This document shows positions 1-13,226 of a DNA stretch of 64,000 bases, piece after piece. The stretch covers positions 62,533,591 to 62,597,590 of the forward strand of contig NC_067195.1 of assembly GCF_000699445.3 (NCBI RefSeq), read 5' to 3'. The stretch's first letter is position 1. The number at the start of each line of letters is the position of its first letter. Position numbers and translations under genes: made by a program. Origin of the DNA: Schistosoma haematobium (Eukaryota > Platyhelminthes > Trematoda > Strigeidida > Schistosomatidae). The notes beneath the pieces were generated by a model. The model was not told where the DNA came from. It searched no databases and was given only the letters and a program-made list of their open reading frames with translations.

Positions 1-555
1 CTGAAGTGAATGAAAATGTTTAGGATACAATATGATAATCGAAATGTCAGTAAATCATCAATGTAGTGAGTATTGCCTAATACAATAAAAACTGCAGCAG
101 AAGAACTTATCATGAAATTTAAAAATATAGTTATTATGAAGTAATTGTGGAAATTATATAATTGTATATCACAAACTAATCTCGGCGATGTAACCACTAA
201 AAACGAGGGAGAAGTGGACAGCTCTTCGTTCTGGTTCGATACCACTCAGAAACATGTATCTTAAAACTCCCAGAAACTATGACTCTCATTACGAACGTTT
301 AAAATTTAGACTACTGAGCTAGTTTCCAATGGTTTGTATTTTTAATTTCAATCAATTCGCGGTGCTGTGCAACTATCGAATATAATTAGTAGGTACGGAC
401 TAAAACTTATCCTAGTCGAACTCCACTGGTCAAGGGTTCTTACTGTAACTCCAGTAATTACATTTTGAACTCAGTCGCTAGTGAGTACGTGGTTACTAGA
501 TAATTTCAGGTTTGTCTATATTTCGGAATTTTGTAGTCAATATCACGGACTAATT

Positions 556-640
556 ATTGATCGGGTCATGGATGTTCACAACTGAGGAGTCCCAATCCAT
601 AAATAAATAGCTTTTCAGTGTTCCTTCGTTTGCAATAGTT
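556..640 (+). repeat. Degenerate family B retroposon fragment
   Basis: A segment near gatgttcacaactgaggagtccc resembles the hammerhead portion of family B (gatgcgcactgctgaggagtccc). The rest has decayed. The flanking bases 1-555 show no other recognisable feature. Confidence 0.35.
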
Positions 641-1218
641 GTTTCGCTTAAGTCTGTAAGTGATATCAACTACAAAAATAGAAGTAAATCAATAAGACCT
701 GTCATCCCCATGAAACTAATACGAATAATAATGCGTTGAAAATAAGTAGAGCTCATGATTTTTTATACAAGACAAACAAATTCGCATTTCTTTTGAAATG
801 TTAGATAAATATGGATAATTTTGGTCTATTAGTTACGGAATGATCCATTTTGTTTTTCATTATTTACACAATATCTACAAAATTTAAGGGTCAGTTATCA
901 TTTCCTAAAAGACGTTCAAAAAAAGTTTGATTTAAAATTTAACTATGGAATGTATTATAGTTACCTGATAAGTGATCGTCAACATATATTCAATATGAAG
1001 ACAATAATTTAACTGGATAAATGACGGAACAAAATCTAACATTTATCTTTTGTGAACATGACTGGAATTCAAAACGACAATGAAACGGAATGACATAAGT
1101 CTTCTGAAACAACTCACTGTCTAAATAAATGAACTCCATTACTTATTAATAAGCTTTATAATCATTTAATAACCATACAAATTAATATAACTTTCTACTT
1201 TTATTCTATTCCTTTTAG

Positions 1219-1259
1219 TGTTTCTGGTTGTCCACGAAAGGATAGAGCTAGTGTAGCAG
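1219..1259 (+). CDS. MYT1: MYT1/ST18-family zinc-finger protein, exon A (second half of a C2HC finger)
   Basis: This 41-nt exon lies between a pyrimidine-rich acceptor ending in ttttag and a GTAAAC donor. It starts with the last base of a split Ser codon and reads SVSGCPRKDRASVA. That is the second half of a MYT1-type C2HC finger, whose usual ending is HRSLSGCP, followed by the PHKDR-like linker known from the paired central fingers of MYT1, MYT1L and ST18. These are DNA-binding nuclear repressors or activators of neural differentiation. The last base (G) joins the first two bases of the next exon to make GAA (Glu), so the phases agree. The first half of this finger must lie on an exon to the left of the window; I found no CPTPGC-type coding sequence in bases 1-1218. 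The identification rests on this exon together with the two that follow. Confidence 0.82.
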
Positions 1260-1398
1260 GTAAACAATTGACTATTGTATAAATTAATTAAATTTATCAA
1301 ATACATAACATTTCGCTGAATTCATGAACCAATCAACGAAATTCAACAATCTCAAAGAGTATTTAGGCTCTAATAATAATTGGAAACAAAATAAATTG

Positions 1399-1516
1399 AT
1401 TTCGATAGAACAATGAGAAGACGGAGTTGATCTGAAAAATATGATGTATTTGCGTTATATATTTCGAACATCACATTTTGCGGATCAACTCCGTCTTCTC
1501 ATTGTTCTATCGAAAT
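1399..1516. repeat. Perfect 34-bp inverted repeat with about 50-base loop
   Basis: Bases 1399-1432 (containing gagaagacggagttgatc) are the exact reverse complement of 1483-1516. The loop between them is AT-rich. The arms are far more GC-rich and regular than the surroundings. The structure lies within the first visible intron of the MYT1-like gene, immediately upstream of a family D repeat copy. It would form a strong hairpin in DNA or RNA, and may be the relic of a fold-back element. Confidence 0.85.
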
Positions 1517-1519
1517 TTA

Positions 1520-1755
1520 TAAAATGGACTAATTGTCTGGAAGTAGAAGGTCGAGAAGATCGATAAGGAAAGAACAGCAGCATAAAGCAATTGATATGGA
1601 TATGCAGGAATAAGAAAGTCTGAAACGATTGACTGATATTTGCAAATTAAGTATTTTCTTTATGGTTCTCAGATTTCACTAAGATGTTCTGTAATTTTGT
1701 GTTTGAATACATTCGATTGTCCCCACTTGTGTTCTCGCTCACTACACTTATTAGC
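1520..1755 (+). repeat. Dispersed repeat family D, copy 1
   Basis: The segment matches 24570-24815 and 44515-44727 by eye. They share gtctgaaacgattgactgat-like text, a block tatggttctcagatt...aagatattctgtaatttt, and an end near ttgtccccacttgtgttctc then cactaca. The three copies are on the same strand and clearly diverged. No coding potential is visible. Confidence 0.6.
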
Positions 1756-2351
1756 TCATATATTATGATGAAAATATAAATAAAAATATATTCTACAACT
1801 GTTTATTTTATAAATTTCATACTGTATTACCAAAATTCATTTTAGGCAGTTTGTTAACTTACACAAAAACAGAAACATCGTTTCATTCATATGAAAGTTT
1901 GAGAAACTACTTATTTTATATATTCATTGTAATGTATCTATAGTAATATTCAGCCACAAAAACCGCTGTATTTTCTTTACACTATAAAGAATAATGAAGA
2001 TTACCTACAGTGAAGCCAATAAACTGAAACTCTAGAGATGTTCCAAACTTTCAACAACAACAAAAAAAGTAACATTTATTCGATAATCATTTGTTTATAA
2101 TGGTTCGACAACTGTAGCTAATTCAATAATGAAAATTAAATTTAAATATAGAAACTTTTATCGCCTCATATCAATACAACTTTCCTAATATAAAATCAGT
2201 CAACATCTAGTTTATTAACTTATCTAGTTTGATACAGATGTTTTCTAGTGGAAACCTTAAATAAATAATAATATTAACAACAAATTGGCATACAAACTAG
2301 GCTAAATCTGTCATAATTCGGCCTAGTTTAAATAGTCACACACTGAGAAAT

Positions 2352-2390
<39 letters not shown>

Positions 2391-4082
2391 CCAATTTGAC
2401 AGTAACTACCAATTTTTTAAACAAATTTCTTAAATATCTAAAATGAAATGAAATTACCATGAACTAACTGACTACTAATATTATATCCTAATAGAATGAA
2501 TATTGTAAAATGAAGTCTTATACATTTAACTAAACATCGTGATAAATATATGCACCTGTTAATACTACTATTTCATATATTTGTATAATATAAATGGTAG
2601 GAGTTTAGATTAACATATATTTGTTGTAGAATTACTTGCATAATGACATATTCCTTCTTTCTTTAATATAAAGTGAATAGTTTCTCCTTTGTTCTAATCT
2701 TTCTTGTTATTTGTATATATATTACCACATTTGGCAATATGAAACCTCTTTCTAAAAATGGTAAACAGAACCGAGCAAATATCTCTATTTTTTCTTAATA
2801 GTTATTAAGAAAACTAATCGGAAAGCTTTTGGAGAACAAAAAATAAAAGAAAGATACTAAGCGAAATTTTTTGTTCATCTTTTCAAATTAGGAAGATAAT
2901 TGGAAAATTGGACACGCGACTTCATTTCATCTCTAATCAGTGAACTAGTCTTTAAATTAGCTTTAATTAAACATTCTTTCTTGTGTGTGTGTGTTTTATG
3001 TGGATACCTGTTAGTATATTTAGTGTGATTTTTCCTTTGCTTTAAAAAAAACCATACTGATAAGATTTGATTTTTCTTTTTAACATATTCAAATAAGTAC
3101 ACTAATTATAAAGATAATAAGTAGTATGCAAGTAGATTAAACATATATGAAACTTAATAACTAATTTGAAAAACCACGTGTATACTTAGTCCTTAGTTAA
3201 GAGAGAAAAGAAAGTAAGAAACCAATGTTGTTCAAAATATAAAGTATTAAGGACTTCACAATCTTATCAAATTCTGTAGAATAGTACCACATGTTGTATA
3301 GTTATGAATCAAATATATATATGATACTCGATAGAAAATTTATTCATCCATCTGTGTAATATTTGTATACGTGTATAGATGTGTTGTTCACTTAATATTC
3401 GTTATACCAATTGAATATTATCATAATACATAATAATAATCAGAAGAATATCCACATATGTTTTAGTAGGATAAGATAACGTTTGAAAAAGTAATCTTTA
3501 TAGCAAAATCAAGTTAGGGGACCATGAAAAATTAGTACTTTTTTTAAAAGAATATTCTAACCAATCTATCTCTAAACTTATCCTCCTTTAATGAGGCAAG
3601 AAGAATAAACATATAATAAATACTAAACTAATTCATGAGAATGTCTTATTTGGACAAATCTAGATGTAGTTTTCATTATAAATTGACAAGATGGAACTAA
3701 ACAGTTGCCCACTACTTCCTGATGTTAAGTGATTTTTTATGTGGTTAGTTTTTTTAAATAAAAAGCTATGTTCACTTAACAAGTCCGGTAAGTTTAGTTT
3801 ATTGACAATGTAAAAACTTAACTGACACTCCCTGTTAACACTTTTATCTAATACCCGATCAATTCAATAATGAGTAAGTACGCTAAACTCAATAGTTTTA
3901 TACCGAAAGCTAATTGTGATATGCTAGTCAGATGTATTAATTTGTCTCAATCATTGATCTCAACTTTATTATATGCATTAGAAGATAATGTATATTTAAG
4001 ATAATAAGGAGTTGTTTGTTTATTAAATAAGTAATGTATTTTTCTATTCCTCTGTAGAGAATAGAATTTATTTGTGATTAGA
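1756..4082. other. AT-rich intronic sequence without recognised features
   Basis: This is AT-rich intronic sequence of the MYT1-like gene with only the TA microsatellite described separately. A 75-codon open frame on the minus strand (2875-3102) has no recognisable content. No repeat family seen elsewhere in the window was detected. Confidence 0.5.
2354..2387. repeat. (TA)n microsatellite
   Basis: An uninterrupted run of about 17 TA units lies in the first visible intron of the MYT1-like gene. Confidence 0.95.
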
Positions 4083-4320
4083 TGGTGGTTGGAGGTAGTT
4101 GACAGGAAACCCTGGACCCGGGTTTCGTGCTACTTGGCACTCGTCAGTAGGGTGTACCTGTAATCTTGAGGGAACTGGTGCTCCCTGACAGATTCGATCC
4201 CGCGTCACCCAGCTTCAAAGTCAGAGACGTTAGCACTGAGCTATCTCGGCCGCGACCAACCTCATATAGGACTGATATGTCATCACAATTGATCACCACC
4301 CAGTGATCAATCGATTGAGA
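4083..4320 (-). mobile_element. tRNA-headed, hammerhead-carrying retroposon, family C
   Basis: Read on the minus strand, a tRNA-like head (gagatagctcagtgctaac, then a B-box-like gggatcgaatctg) is followed by a hammerhead module and a tail ending near ctccaaccaccatc. Related copies lie at 25757-25960, 29620-29985, 42480-42715 and 47934-48292. GC content is well above the surroundings. It lies in the long intron of the MYT1-like gene, on the opposite strand. Confidence 0.7.
4109..4153 (-). ncRNA. Hammerhead ribozyme module, family C, near-intact
   Basis: On the minus strand the order is CTGACGAG, a short stem II hairpin (tgcc...gcac), GAAA, the self-complementary octamer ACCCGGGT, and the cleavage triplet GTC. 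All catalytic-core bases (CUGANGA and GAAA) are present. Stem I pairs ACCCT with AGGGT, but the base pair next to the core is A against C, which may weaken activity. The 47.9-kb copy carries the same A at this position. Confidence 0.6.
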
Positions 4321-7262
4321 ATTTATTTGTACATATTTTATGTAAAGGTTTTATGAATTGCTATAACTGACAAGTAACACTCTGCACAGAAATAAAACTC
4401 TACGATTCAGTGAGTAGATCAATTGAAAATAAATATGGGGGAGACTATAATTTATAGACGAACCAATCACATATAAGATAACAGGTCTCGGGTTTTGGCG
4501 CGAAATCCACTCATCCATTTGGCTAAATGGAGTTCTGGCATTATAGCTGATGTCATTTCACGATGACAACCCTAGATCTATTTTCTAACATTAATCATCA
4601 ACTACAAACCATAAATCTAATTCCTCACACATGTTTGTAAGCCTCATTTGATCGTGGTTATTAGGTAGACACTTTCAAGGTCAGTCTAGAGTCGTTCAAA
4701 TATCGTTCATAAATTATAGTCTCACCGAAATGTGTATATAAAAAGTCAACTAGTTCATGATGAGCCGTTACAATCTTTAATAATCAAATATACAACTGAC
4801 TCATATTATCAAGAACTATTTGATAGTCAGCAAAAATGAAAAGTGTAAACTTTCGCAGAACAGCGTTTCGTAAATTATGTGTAATAGTATTATTATTATT
4901 CAGATTCGTCAAATTATTTTGAAGCAAGAATTATGTTTTCACGCGTATATTCGATTCGTCAGTAATTTTTGCACAAACTACAATGTTTTCCATTTTTACA
5001 ATAAGTTTCATCATAAATTGATGTTCCCTAGAAAGCTGTAGAACTACTGAATCCCACTAGGCGACCCAGTATTATTGTGCTTATTGTAAAACCTTAAATT
5101 ACCACGTTCGGTTTGGTATAAGGTTATTTGTACTTACTACTGAAGAGTTTCCAAGTGATATGAAACAGCTGTTCAACACTATGATTTTCACTCTCTAGGT
5201 TATGTCTGTTTATGACAGTTGCCTTAAATTTACTCAGAATCTTCACTTTAATTCTAGAAATTGATTTTTAAAAAAACTCATTAAGATCTAATAACAGTGA
5301 TTGGTGAAACATTAAACATCAACATAAATAGCTTAGAGATATTCTTCTAAAGAAAATGATTAATAAGAAAGGGATCACTTTTGTTTAGCAAAAATACAAA
5401 TACATGCTGATTTGAAATGTATCCAGTTATAATGTTTATTTATTTTATAATTTAACCAAATAATTCAACTTAAATGGTACATTTTATATTCATACTTTAT
5501 TATATTGTTGACATATCATGATTATTTTATGTACAGATTTGGTACATATTATGCATAATGCATAGGGATGTCATGCTACTATGCATGATGAACTAAATCC
5601 TGATAACTGAATAACTAGTTTTCGCTTCCTTACTGAGGATTATATGTTTATGTCTAGGTGTTTGTTAAAACCTAACAATTCACATATGTGTACTATATAA
5701 AAAACAAAAAAAGAATAGAACTACCATTCATATTATTAAGTAAACATTTGTTGATGAAAAAGAAAGATGATTGTGGGAAGGAAAAGGAAAATTTTCTAAT
5801 GGCAATAATGATAACAATAATAATAATATATTTTCATATTTCATACACAATCAAATGTAAACAATGGTACATGGAACTAACTGCACCTTGGTAACTAATC
5901 TTTCTATTGGAATCTTAGATTTCTTAAAGAGACGAACATAGTTGATCTTATTTTTTTTGTTTATATAAAAGACATGAAAAATAGTAATATTTGTATGCTA
6001 AATGCAATGTACAAACTGTTATTAGTTGTCAAGGGATCTAATTTCCTTGTGTAAGTCTGTGGTTTTAAATGGTAGGCATGCGAATTAGTAGAACTGATCA
6101 TCTGTGAAAAGAAAAGTAGAAAAGACGGAGAAGAAAAAGGAAAAAAACTGAACTTCATGTTGATTTTTATCACAATCTGAAGTAAATATATAATCAGTTA
6201 TATTAATTCGCATTGTTTACATAATTGATGCACACGGTTAAATTGATGTTCATCATTACCTCCCAGGTGTAAGTATGGCTTTGGTTAGATAAGAATCTAT
6301 TATTTAACTTCTTGTCAATATGTATTAATAATGATGATGACGATGATATTGATGATGATGATAATATGTTTGGAATAGGCAGCATGTCATAAACATAACA
6401 ACTGATGAACTAGACATTTAAAATACAATACAAAATTGGTGTCTTGACAAAACATAATTTTTGAAATTTTTTTGGGCAATTTCATGCTTGACTACTCTTT
6501 TGTTTTATTATTTATTTGCATTTTTGTTAACCACAAGGGTAACTGAAGTATTGACCAAATAGTCGGTAATATAGATCCTTGGTCTTTATTACTTAAGTCG
6601 TCATCATAATAATTATAGAATTTGGGGACGCTTTCACTGTGCAATGTATTCAAATAGCAAAGAGATGTAAAAGTCGCAATCAGAATATCTCATATAATCA
6701 ACAGTATAAGACCTTCTGATATTAATACCGACAGTGAATTGTTGATGCTAGCCTAATTTGTACTGTATATGTTGAATTCCTTCAACAGCAAGATCTGTCG
6801 GAATTTAAAAAAAAAATCAATTACCTCTAGGATGCTGTATGAAGAAAGATGTTACCATTTAACTGGTTTCAGATACAAATATAATTCTTATGTGTACAAA
6901 GTATATTTATGAAATACTTACGAACACTTTATCACCGTATTATATATATTATATGATAAAGATTCACCGCACCAGTCGACGAGTTAATTACTTATCATCA
7001 AGTAATTGTTAATATCAGAAATATTTTATATTAATTACTACGATAGAATGATACTCTAGAATTAATTTTACTGAAGTTGTCAACTGTTATATTACTGAGA
7101 ATTACGGAAATGACTAGTAAATAAATCGATGGATTGCGAAGACGTAACTAAAATAATAGCAAAAAGTTAACAAAAGTATAACAGAAACAAAGTGCAAAAT
7201 TATCATTAGAATAAGTAATTATTTAGCATGTTTCATAATTATTCACTATATAGTTTAATTAC
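4321..7262. other. AT-rich intronic sequence; no gene recognised
   Basis: This is intronic sequence of the MYT1-like gene. Bases 4480-4610 have a more mixed composition (ggtttt-ggcgcgaaatccactc) and may be an old repeat, but I could not match it elsewhere in the window. Bases 6325-6363 hold an imperfect gat repeat. The small open frames at 5688-6385 look fortuitous. Confidence 0.4.
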
Positions 7263-8122
7263 TTAGGGGGAAGCATAGGATACAGTGGGTAGCTAGGATG
7301 CAGCTGGACGATCTAGACTTCGTAGATGACCTGGCCCTTCTATCGCACATGCAACAACAAATTCAGGAGAAGACAACCAGTGTAGCAGCAGCCTCAGCAG
7401 CAGTAGGTCTCAACATACACAAAGGGAAAAGCAAGATTCTCCAATACAAAACGGCATGCAACAATCGACTCACACTTGACAGAGAAGATTTGGAAGATGT
7501 AAAAACCTTTACATATTTGGGCAGCATCATTGATGAACAGGGTGGGTCTGATGCAGATGTGAAAGCGCGGATCGGCAAAGCAAGAGCAGCATATTTACAA
7601 CTGAAGAACATCTGGAACTCAAAGCAACTGTCAACCAACACCAAGGTCAGGATTTTCAATACAAATGTCAACACAGTTCTACTATATGGGGCAGAAACCT
7701 TGAGAACTACGAAAGCCATCATCCAGAAAATACAGGTGTTTATTAACAGTTGTCTACGCAACATACTTCGGATCCGTTGGCCGGACACTATTAGCAACAA
7801 CGTACTGTGGGAGAGAACAAACCAGATCCCAACGGAGGAAGAAATTAAGAAGAAGCGCTGTAAGTGGATAGGACACACATTGGGGAAAGCACCCAACTGC
7901 GTCACAAGACAAGCCCTCACATGGAATCCTGAAGGCCAAATGAGGAGAAGAGGAAGACCAAATAACACATTACGCCGAGAAATGGGGATAGACATGAGAA
8001 GGATGAACAAGAATTGGATGGAACTAGAAAAGACGGCCCAGGACAGAGTGGGTTGGAGAATGCTTGTCGACGGCCTATGCTCCATTGGGCGTAACAGGCG
8101 TGAGTAAAGTAAAAACAAGTAA
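7263..8122 (+). mobile_element. 5'-truncated RTE-like non-LTR retrotransposon with 11-bp target duplication
   Basis: The inserted unit is bounded by the direct repeat agtttaattac at 7252-7262 and 8123-8133, a clear target-site duplication. It encodes only the C-terminal part of the reverse transcriptase, in an intact frame (7298-8107, 269 codons). The frame opens at the catalytic motif [12 protein letters not shown], where FVDD is the YxDD-type box, then runs through the thumb and a conserved C-terminal region with [11 protein letters not shown] and LTWNPEG to its natural stop. The 3' end is a short gtaaag-like tail, typical of RTE elements of schistosomes (SR2-like). The clade is inferred from these motifs, not computed. 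The fingers/palm and endonuclease parts are missing. It sits on the same strand as the MYT1-like gene, in the intron before exon B. Confidence 0.85.
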
Positions 8123-8392
8123 AGTTTAATTACCATATACATATTAAATGTAATATATAATGGAAAAAAATTGTTTCATTTGTTATACCTCAGTCAAAAC
8201 AAATGACACTGACCTGTGAAATGTCAGAAATTTATATATTGTCACTTTTCAGTATATTCAATTCACCTAATTCTCAATTCAAATTTGATTATGATATTCA
8301 AAAGGTTATTGGAGTTTATTTTGTGATTTCATATTAAAATATAACGTGGATATTTAATTTTTTCTTTATTTTCTCTTTGGTTTGATTCTTAG

Positions 8393-8483
8393 AATTGGCT
8401 CTCTATCATCAAACTTTACATTGTCCAACTCCAGGATGTACCGGTAGAGGACATGTTAATAATAATCGTTCATCTCATAGAAG
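8393..8483 (+). CDS. MYT1: MYT1/ST18-family zinc-finger protein, exon B (first half of the next C2HC finger)
   Basis: The exon runs from a ttcttag acceptor to a GTAAGC donor. It reads [20 protein letters not shown], then [10 protein letters not shown]. [21 protein letters not shown] is the hallmark of the MYT1 family: the two zinc-binding Cys of CPTPGC and the His of the C-X5-C-X12-H-X5-C finger are all visible. The spacing from the preceding finger matches the paired-finger arrangement of vertebrate MYT1. The finger is split after HR, so the last Cys is supplied by the next exon. The upstream intron (1260-8392) is 7.1 kb and contains a truncated RTE-like retrotransposon about 270 bases before this exon. 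The family assignment is close to certain; the exact orthologue (MYT1, MYT1L or ST18) cannot be distinguished and is probably a single ancestral gene in flatworms. Confidence 0.92.
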
Positions 8484-11400
8484 GTAAGCAAATTGTTAAC
8501 AAGTTTATAAATAGATGCACATATATAAATTACTGATTATATTATAATCATATTATGAAGTAAATTATAAACGTTTTTTAGAGTTAAAAACTATAGCTTA
8601 CTGAAAATTGCACATTCATGTCTGTTTTAAGATGATCTTAGTAGAGTAGTTAACTATAGCATAACTGCCATTTAACACTAATCACACTGATTATTTATTT
8701 TAGAAAAAAAGCCATCCTTAAAGTCCATTTTAAGTAATAATTCAATTCAATTTTGGAAAATAGACTATAAAGTTCAATTAATTCAACGCACTCCTAAAGA
8801 TTCCCAAAATAGAATGAAACAGCTGCCTAATGTTTTCAGGTTTACAATAGCTGTGTAACTCTGTTTGACTCATGATATCACTAACATTCTATGATCTCGG
8901 CAAATCATCAAACTGATTTTTCTTTTTAATCATAAAACATTATTAGAACCTTTTGATTTAAAATTTCAAGATTTTCTGTCATTATTTTGGTTATTAAATG
9001 TTTCAATTTCATTACTGTCAGAAGAATATCATGATTGCATTCATTAACAGTATTTAAACTCATCAAAGTTGTAGTGCATTAATTATGAAAGGCATAGTTT
9101 TAATGAAATTTTTCAAAGATGATTATTTATTCATATTTATATTTAACCTTAGTTTATTTACCGTGTTATTTTTCTTAATTGTAAACGAGATCATAGTAAC
9201 AATAATAAAACGTGTAAGCAAAATCGGAATCTTGTATAAATAGGTAGGATATATATTAGTCTAATTAATGACATTTTAATGTTATCATATTAAGCATTCA
9301 AAGTAAAATATAACTAATTATTAGGTAAATATCTTGTAGTTCTAAATGAAGAATCTTGATCTTTTTTCTTTTTAGAACAATCAAAAGTAATGATAGCTAG
9401 TTAACTGTTGGTAACGTGTAATGATTTCATCACATAGTCAATAACCAAAAGTTCAGTTATATGGACCATTTAATGTATTGACTTATTGGCTGAATGTTAT
9501 ATTCACCATTAATAAGATATCAAGATTCTTCGTTTCGTTCGTATGAGTGCATTGATAAACATTTTAAACTAGGATCATACAGTGTCATGAACCCTGAACA
9601 TTTTAATTAGGATCTACATACATTATCATACAAATTGAGTGTACAACATCTTTTTTTTTGTAAAATTTTAAATACTGAATCCATATTACCGTTAAAACAA
9701 ACGTCTAATTAATTAGATTTGAATATGCAGCTTACATTATATAATCATTAAAAAGTCGTCTGATAACTTTATATTTTATCGTATAGTGTTAGTGAATCTG
9801 TAATTTATTAAAACAAAGAAAAATGTTCATCTTTTTTGTTGTTGTATAAATATAAATAATTCAGTTTACTTCATTCACTTTTATGCTCAACATATTCAAA
9901 TATGATTCAGATTATATGTTAAATAAAGTGATATTCAAGCCCTAGAGATAGATTTATTTCCCTTGTGTACAAGTCTTCATATATGTTCACGTATAACATA
10001 TATATAACCTGTTAGATTAAACAAGTAACTTAAATGAAGACAAGTATATCATACTTTGCTGTTATTTCATATCTCAGAAAGAAAGAAAAAATAACCGTAT
10101 AGGTAGAATTTTAGAATAAGAATCAGTTTCTACTCCCCTTTCTCATTTATATGTTTATATATCTTTTTCATAATTTATAAACTGTCAGTAAGATAATATC
10201 ATAAAACAGTAGCAATACACATTGTGTTGCGTCATTTATAACATTATATACATACATATAATGTTTTAGCAAGAGAACTTATAAAATTTTGTGTTGTTGT
10301 GTGTCATAAAGCCAACTATTATATATATATACTTAAAAAGAAGACATGAGTTAGATACTCAAAGGAAATGAGAGTTTCTTTTTCAAACCAAAGTCAAATT
10401 AACTCAAATTTGATACGAAAGAAAGAAAAAGATACTCTGTTCATTCTCTCATTCTCTAATTTTGATGATATAATCCCAAAGGATTAGAGTTGTTAAAATC
10501 AAACAAACATTTTCAGTTGTATAATGAATTAGTTTTATTTATGTATATATATAATTAAAAGGAATATGGTTTTGTGAATAAGTTTTACAGCTTTAGAATA
10601 ATATAAAGACTGAACGAACATATATTACTTAAATAATATATTTATTAATTATCTCATTTTAATAAAGATTATTCTCATTGTTCGTTTGCTAGTTTCAATT
10701 AAATCATTTATATTAAATGGGGTTAGTTAATATTTTGATTTTATGATAATAATTCACAAAGACTGAAAAGAAAGTAGCTTAAATAAAAAGTATACATTCT
10801 ATCCATAAGTAGTTTTCATAAAGGATAAATTCATTGGTATTGTAGTGAACGAGAATACAAAAAGGCGAATATTTTAGTAAAATCTGAGAATTATACAGGA
10901 AATACTTCATTTGTAAAATGTCAATCAATTATCTTGAATTTGACTGTATCTTCTGTAAAATGTTAATCAGTCGTCTCAGATTTCATTGTTTTTTTTTTTG
11001 TTTTGTTTCCATGCTGATCATTCTTTGTTCTCGTTCGCCTTACTTTGATCATCTTAATCTCATGATTTCAGACATTTCACTTTCTACTGATGATACATAC
11101 TACTTATATCTGTCGACATTATCAGCACACACCACAGTATGAATGCTCTAGTTAGCAATAAGGATTGAACTAGTCTATATAAAAGAAGATGGATGATAAT
11201 GAACTTTACAATAAAAGTATACCATATACATGTATTTTATAATCTTCGAACATTTTAACAGTAATTAGGTATCTACGTTAGAATACAATATCGATGGTAA
11301 ATCTGTTTATATATTGTTCTATTAGGTTGACCACAACAAGCTTTTATAGTTCAATAGATAACTCGGCGTTCTAATTAATACTGAGATTCCTGCTTTTACT

Positions 11401-12589
11401 TACAAAATACTAAATCAAACGATGCAATTTTGCCTGTAAACTAAAATTTCGTTTTAACTTACACCATAATTACTTAATAAGTATTAACTAGATTGTAGTG
11501 AATTTTGTACAGATTTTAATTATCAAACTTTACAAACTAATCATCAATGCTAATATTGTCAGTACAACCCATATCAAGGTATATTATAAGTGAAAATATC
11601 CATAATCAGGAATTTTAGTTATGTTTTTGTTCTAGAAATTCTAAGTTAGTCAATGTCCTAAGTAATTTTTCGTAGAATGTTATCTACATCCATTATATAC
11701 ACTTAAATATACATAAATGTAAGTCGTTTATATTATTAACGGAGGTCGTTTCCTTGTTACTAATGATTTATTGATTAGTAACTAATTTCACGAGTTCCAT
11801 CATCTAGAATTTGTTAAATCTCACTGATAACACTTGTAAACTAGCTACCATGTTGACTAGGTGTCCGCTCTATCTTTATCACTGAATGATTAAGGTTCGG
11901 ACAGCTAGAAGAGCGTTAGTTTCATTAGTATTGCAGATTTCCTTTGTTAATGTGAGCTAACCGTAAGAAGCCCAGCTCTAATGTCTCCTATATTGGATAC
12001 ATGATGAAATAAGTAATGTAGTGATAACAGTAGAAAGCAGCAACGCAAATTGCATTTCTAAACACACAAAATACAACCTATCTGAGACCACTTGACTTGC
12101 TTTACGCAAGTCTAAAATTTTTTAGATAGGTTTCGTTTGGGACATGTGGCTTAGCTAGTTTGAGAACATGGAATCCAGTTGATTTAAATCATAGGTCTAT
12201 TCTTGATCAGTATTTTCGAAACCTTGTAAATTAAATAATTATACATTTTCACCTGTTACAATAATTAATCCTGAAATTACATTTGATCTTCCATTTTACA
12301 AATATATATCCTCTAATTTCTGAATGGTAAATGGCCATCAATAAATTTCTCACTAATCTGTACTTTTATAATGCTTAGCTACTATATATATGTGGAATAG
12401 GTTATACCATTTATGTTGCACAGAGTCTAATTATATAACTCTATACAAATATTTAAACCTAGTTTTCATGATTTTTTTAATTTCATTTACCAATCACTAA
12501 GTTACAAAATATAGTTTTTAGATTTAGTTTACTTATCCAGAATCCTTAATTTTTCAGAATAAATGGATCATAAATAACAGTGCAATCAC
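8484..12589. other. AT-rich intron of the MYT1-like gene
   Basis: This is AT-rich sequence with short simple runs and no recognisable gene. The only repeat identified is the fragment at 11020-11145. Short open frames (for example 10918-11142) are hydrophobic and look fortuitous. Confidence 0.45.
11020..11145 (-). repeat. Inverted fragment of the repeat upstream of family D (44.4-kb copy)
   Basis: The reverse complement of about 11076-11140 (gtgctgataatgtcgacaga and onward to agtagaaagtgaaa) closely matches 44446-44510. It is therefore the same dispersed element in the opposite orientation. Confidence 0.6.
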
Positions 12590-12770
12590 GGGAGCATATA
12601 TTCTCCTGTTTATGACTCGTCAGATGGAAATACTTGTATATCTGTGATGATATTCACGTCTGGACTTGGATATAGTCCAATTTACTTCAAACACCAACGC
12701 TTTATCTGCTTAGCTACTGAGTTCATATAGCCAGCAACTTGTTCAACTTCTACGATGTTTATATAATTTT
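12590..12770 (-). mobile_element. Degenerate family A (Smα-like) retroposon
   Basis: The minus strand shows a CTGACGAGTC hammerhead remnant, and agtagctaagcagataaagc corresponds to the tRNA-like head of family A. The GAAA side of the ribozyme is lost. Confidence 0.45.
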
Positions 12771-13226
12771 CATTTATATATGTGGAGGTAATGAGGGCAG
12801 GATTCACAATGTGAACTAAGTTTATTCAAGATTTATTCAGGAATATTAACAACCCTATTATTCATACTCCTAATAATAATGATAGAAACATCATCACGTA
12901 ATCTGTAGCTCTGTAGAGATTGTGCTAGGTGTTTAAAGCCAAACATCATGAATCGACATCTCATTATAAACGTCAATAATAGTATATAGATATCTCATAA
13001 ACGTGACTCTTATTTTCAGTCGGCGAAATCAGTATATTTTAATATCACTTTTTAAAATTCTACTGCTATTTTCTATTGCCTTCCACAGTAAACCACTTTC
13101 AAGTTTACCGTAACATATATTTTGGTAGTGTAATAATCTTTATTAAACAATGGTTAATTGGCCGACAGTAAGTATTACTAGAAAACTACTTTCATGACAC
13201 ATCATTCGTGCCGAGTAGTTTTTTTA

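Noticed and set aside
7363..8142. Minus-strand open frame of 259 codons
   Set aside because: It is the antisense shadow of the reverse transcriptase frame at 7298-8107. Its hydrophobic, Leu/Ser-rich content comes from the complement of the coding strand.
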